This document shows positions 61,758 through 64,000 of a stretch of DNA of 64,000 nt, one piece after another. Every line of letters starts with the position of its first letter. The stretch's first letter is position 1. The DNA is taken from assembly GCA_963698735.1 (NCBI GenBank), contig CAVOSA010000024.1:124001-188000 (forward strand), given 5' to 3'. The notes below the pieces were generated by a model. The model was not told the origin of the DNA, did no database searches, and saw only the letters and a program-made list of their open reading frames with translations. This DNA comes from RPQJ01 sp963698735 (GTDB lineage Bacteria; Pseudomonadota; Gammaproteobacteria; Steroidobacterales; Steroidobacteraceae). The translations under genes were made by a program, and so were the position numbers.

Positions 61758-62255
61758 TTGAAGACACCAGTTGTGGCTTGCGCCGTGGCGGCATTGGCCA
61801 GCGTGGTGATGGCGGCGAGCGCACAGGTCAATCCTGCGACCAGCGCGGTGGACCCGCGCGTTGAGACTGCCCTCAAGGAGGCGAAGCTCGGTTACGCCAT
61901 TGACGACGGTGACTACCGGCTGGATTACAACGTCGCCGATGGCCGAACTCAGCGCGTCTGGGTCGCTTCGAAAGCAGCCAGGATCACGACGCTTGAGTTC
62001 CGGGACGTGTGGTCGGTCGCTCACCGCGGCGAGGGCCAGGTACCGGCGGAGTTGGCGCGGCGCCTTCTCGCCGAGAACGTCCGCATGGTGCTCGGTGCCT
62101 GGCAGTTGAACCAGTCAGCGGACGAATACCTGGTCGTGTTCCTGGCGCCGATTGCTGCGGACGCGGATGCCGCCACACTCCAGGAAGTCATCGAAGCAGT
62201 CACGGTCAGCGCGGATCGCATGGAGAAGGAGCTGACCGGCAAGGACGTGTTCTGA
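61758..62255 (+). CDS. Exported hypothetical protein
   Basis: A 165-residue protein with a signal peptide (MKTPVVACAVAALASVVMAA, cut near SAQVN). The mature part has alternating beta strands and an alpha-helical C-terminus (GYAIDDGDYRLDYNVADGRT, VWVASKAARITTLEFRDVWS). It loosely recalls YbjN/CesT-like folds but I do not recognise it. TTG start at 61758, ten bases after the GIY-YIG stop. No function can be given. Confidence 0.7.
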   Translation: MKTPVVACAVAALASVVMAASAQVNPATSAVDPRVETALKEAKLGYAIDDGDYRLDYNVADGRTQRVWVASKAARITTLEFRDVWSVAHRGEGQVPAELARRLLAENVRMVLGAWQLNQSADEYLVVFLAPIAADADAATLQEVIEAVTVSADRMEKELTGKDVF

Positions 62256-62722
62256 GGTTGGGGGCGCAGCCTCGAGCTTGGCGGGGGAAGCGAACAAAAT
62301 TCCACGGAGCCTCTGCAAATCACAGCGGTCTGCGTACCGGCCATTTATTTCGATGATTATGTGAAAACGACAACCCGTCGCGCCGACTCGGGCCTAGCGT
62401 CGTGACCGACAAGAACAATAACACGGGGAGTCGGACCCATGAGGGAGCCACGACCAGCGCAGCCGCGCCACGTAGCGGGCCATCGCACATTGGGGGCGTT
62501 CACTGCCGCGCTGCTTATGAACTCGCTTTTCCTTTACCTCGCCGCCGACGCCTTGCATCGGCTGTGGACGCTGTTGAACTCCGATGTGATGCAACTGGTT
62601 CGACGCGTGCATTGACGAACTGACAAACCAAGGACCGGAACCCGGCACCGCCGCGGCCCGCTGTTGCTGCGCCTGCTGCTCCCGGGGCTTACGCTGCGTC
62701 AAGCGCATGCGCCCGCGCGCGG
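62256..62722. other. Intergenic gap with AT-rich patch and one small open frame
   Basis: No family gene is seen. An AT-rich patch (about 62340-62375, CATTTATTTCGATGATTATG) stands out from the GC-rich surroundings and could be a promoter. A 58-codon frame follows at 62439. The rest, 62616-62722, shows nothing clear. Confidence 0.6.
62439..62615 (+). CDS. Candidate small membrane protein (58 residues)
   Basis: ATG 62439 with GGGGAG eight bases upstream opens a 58-codon frame. The product has a basic start (MREPRPAQPRHVAGHR), one hydrophobic segment (about residues 18-39) and a basic end (LVRRVH). It lies 60-100 bp after an AT-rich promoter-like patch. No homologue is recognised; it may be chance. 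Confidence 0.35.
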   Translation: MREPRPAQPRHVAGHRTLGAFTAALLMNSLFLYLAADALHRLWTLLNSDVMQLVRRVH

Positions 62723-64000
62723 CTATTTCGCAGCGCTTGAATCCGTCATCAGGAATTTCTCGTTCCAGCCGATCAACCGCTGCAGGCGGTCCTGCAGGTA
62801 GCTCGGCACCTTCAGAGCGTGGTTCTCTCCCGGATACACGACCAGTTGCGTGGGCACGCCGAGCGATCTCAGCGCCTGGTACATCTGCTCCGACCCGTTG
62901 CACGGCACGTTGAAGTCTTGCTCCGCGCAATAGAAAAGCGTCGGCGTCCTGATCCGGTCGGCATGCAGGAACGGGTAGCTCACGCGGTCCCACACGTCGC
63001 GATGGGCCCAGGGCGTGCCGAGTTCCAGCTCGTATTCGCGCACGTACATGTCGTGGCCATAGAGCGCCGTCCAGTTCGACGCTCCCGCGCCACTGACGGC
63101 CGCCTTGAAGCGCGTGTCGGTCGCGATGACGTAGTTGGTGAGGATGCCGCCGTAGCTGCGCCCGCCGACCCCAAGTCGGTCCTGATCCGCAACGCCCGCA
63201 GCCACCACGTGGTCGACGGCCGCCAGCACGTCCTGCACGTCTTTGTTGCCCCAGTCCGCATAGATCGCCCTCGCAAAATCGAAGCCGCGACCGGAGCTGC
63301 CGCGCGGGTTCGCCGCGACGACGACGAAGCCTTTCGCCGCGTACGCCTGCCAGTCCGGCATGAACTCGTGGCTGAACTGGTAGACCGGCCCGCCGTGGAT
63401 GCGCAGGATCGTGGGGTAGCGGCGTCCCGGCACGTAGCCCACCGGCTTCACGACAAACCCGTCGATCGACGTGCCGTCCGCGCTCTTGAAAGTGATGTCC
63501 TCGAACCGCGCCAGCTTCTTCTGTGCGAGCCAGTCGTTGTGTGAACCGAGCGGCCGCAGCGTGGCTTGCTCCAGCGCGGTGAGCTCGTACGGGGTCACGT
63601 CGTCACCGCCTAGCACGACGATGCGACCCTGCTTCGACACCGCGAAGCCCGCGTCAAAGCGTGCGCCCGCGGTGAGGGCCGTGACCTTGCCGGACGCCGT
63701 GTCGATGCGCGACAAATGGGTCACACGGCTTTGCTCGACCAGCGCCAGCACGCTTTTTCCGTCAGGACTCCAGCGCGGCTGCGAGAACCAGCGATCGATC
63801 GGCGCCGGCATGGTCACGGCCCCGGTGGTCGCGTCGATGATTGCGAGCTGCATCGGCGCGTAGTAGATCCACTTCTCCGCGCCGCCCTGCAGGTACGCGA
63901 TGCGACGTCCGTCCGGAGACCACTGCGGTCGCAATCCCTCGAGCGCGTCGCTGTCGGCGCCGTCGAGCTGCGCGAGCGGCCGCTCCGTTGCGCCTGCAAC
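62723..64000 (-). CDS. S9 family prolyl oligopeptidase-like peptidase (5' end outside window)
   Basis: Partial; the N-terminus lies beyond the right edge. The visible 425 residues hold the last blades of a WD40-like TolB propeller (QWSPDGRRIAYL, RWSPDGKSVLAL) and the alpha/beta hydrolase domain. Its nucleophile Ser is in GVGGRSYGG, the oxyanion region in LRIHGGPVYQ and the catalytic His in GENHAL. CAEQDFNVP holds the Asp. It acts on peptides, probably outside the cytoplasm if a signal peptide is present. Confidence 0.9.
   Translation of the reverse strand, partial: VAGATERPLAQLDGADSDALEGLRPQWSPDGRRIAYLQGGAEKWIYYAPMQLAIIDATTGAVTMPAPIDRWFSQPRWSPDGKSVLALVEQSRVTHLSRIDTASGKVTALTAGARFDAGFAVSKQGRIVVLGGDDVTPYELTALEQATLRPLGSHNDWLAQKKLARFEDITFKSADGTSIDGFVVKPVGYVPGRRYPTILRIHGGPVYQFSHEFMPDWQAYAAKGFVVVAANPRGSSGRGFDFARAIYADWGNKDVQDVLAAVDHVVAAGVADQDRLGVGGRSYGGILTNYVIATDTRFKAAVSGAGASNWTALYGHDMYVREYELELGTPWAHRDVWDRVSYPFLHADRIRTPTLFYCAEQDFNVPCNGSEQMYQALRSLGVPTQLVVYPGENHALKVPSYLQDRLQRLIGWNEKFLMTDSSAAK

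Overview
The window is GC-rich chromosomal DNA, dense with bacterial genes. The order methyltransferase / pteridine reductase / folK-folB / tsaD / rpsU-yqeY-dnaG-rpoD, together with an MHS permease, a HiPIP, rraA, yggX-mutY and PYROXD2-type oxidoreductases, points to a gammaproteobacterium near the Xanthomonadales, Nevskiales or Steroidobacterales. This placement rests on gene content and protein character, not on a tree. There is no phage, transposase, plasmid or CRISPR locus. One tRNA gene was found.

Region by region. 1-9.7 kb: a partial MidA-like methyltransferase, a PTR1/FolM-type pteridine reductase, folK-folB, tsaD, then the macromolecular synthesis operon rpsU-yqeY-dnaG-rpoD. A gap of about 680 bp before dnaG is full of hairpins, including two inverted copies of one structured repeat. 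RpoD carries a Lys/Ala-rich histone-H1-like N-terminal tail. 9.7-15.6 kb: a membrane protein/XRE regulator pair with two operator-like dyads; a GltS-TAXI-MHS transport operon; a beta-carbonic anhydrase; and a small H1-like basic protein. 15.7-22.6 kb: a complete cyanophycin locus, iadA-cphB-cphA-cphA', able to make and break down the Asp/Arg storage polymer. 22.6-26.9 kb: an M48 protease behind tRNA-Ile(CAT), a PQQ-type sugar dehydrogenase, and an ECF sigma/zinc-finger anti-sigma pair facing a DUF6249-type membrane protein across a mirror-symmetric promoter. 26.9-32.9 kb: a branched-chain keto-acid dehydrogenase operon (E1alpha, E1beta, E2, ilvE, SDR) opposite an Lrp/AsnC regulator.

32.9-41.6 kb: a TPP enzyme, a DUF2799-like lipoprotein, a renalase-like oxidoreductase, a UPF0104 membrane protein, a Tat-exported HiPIP next to a Fur-box-like site, a heat-shock Hsp20 with a sigma-32-type promoter, rraA, yggX, a DUF423 protein, mutY and an SRPBCC protein. 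41.6-46.6 kb: a membrane-anchored TPR/FlgO-like protein, a second ECF/anti-sigma/DUF4097 operon and a crotonase. 46.6-54.7 kb: a secreted M20 amidohydrolase divergent from a gamma-glutamyltransferase-like enzyme, an SGNH hydrolase, an ABC-2 exporter with a TAP-type hydrolase, and a rhomboid protease. 54.7-64 kb: folE; a tight run of a GcvT-like folate enzyme, two PYROXD2-type oxidoreductases and an HExxPGH peptidase; a GIY-YIG protein; small exported or hypothetical proteins; and a partial S9 peptidase.

The most unusual signals are the covarying inverted hairpin pair upstream of dnaG, a palindromic repeat family translated in frame inside the CphA tail and the E2 linker, the mirror-image ECF promoter, the tandem operators of the XRE pair, the GltS-TAXI-MHS operon and the GcvT/PYROXD2 cluster.
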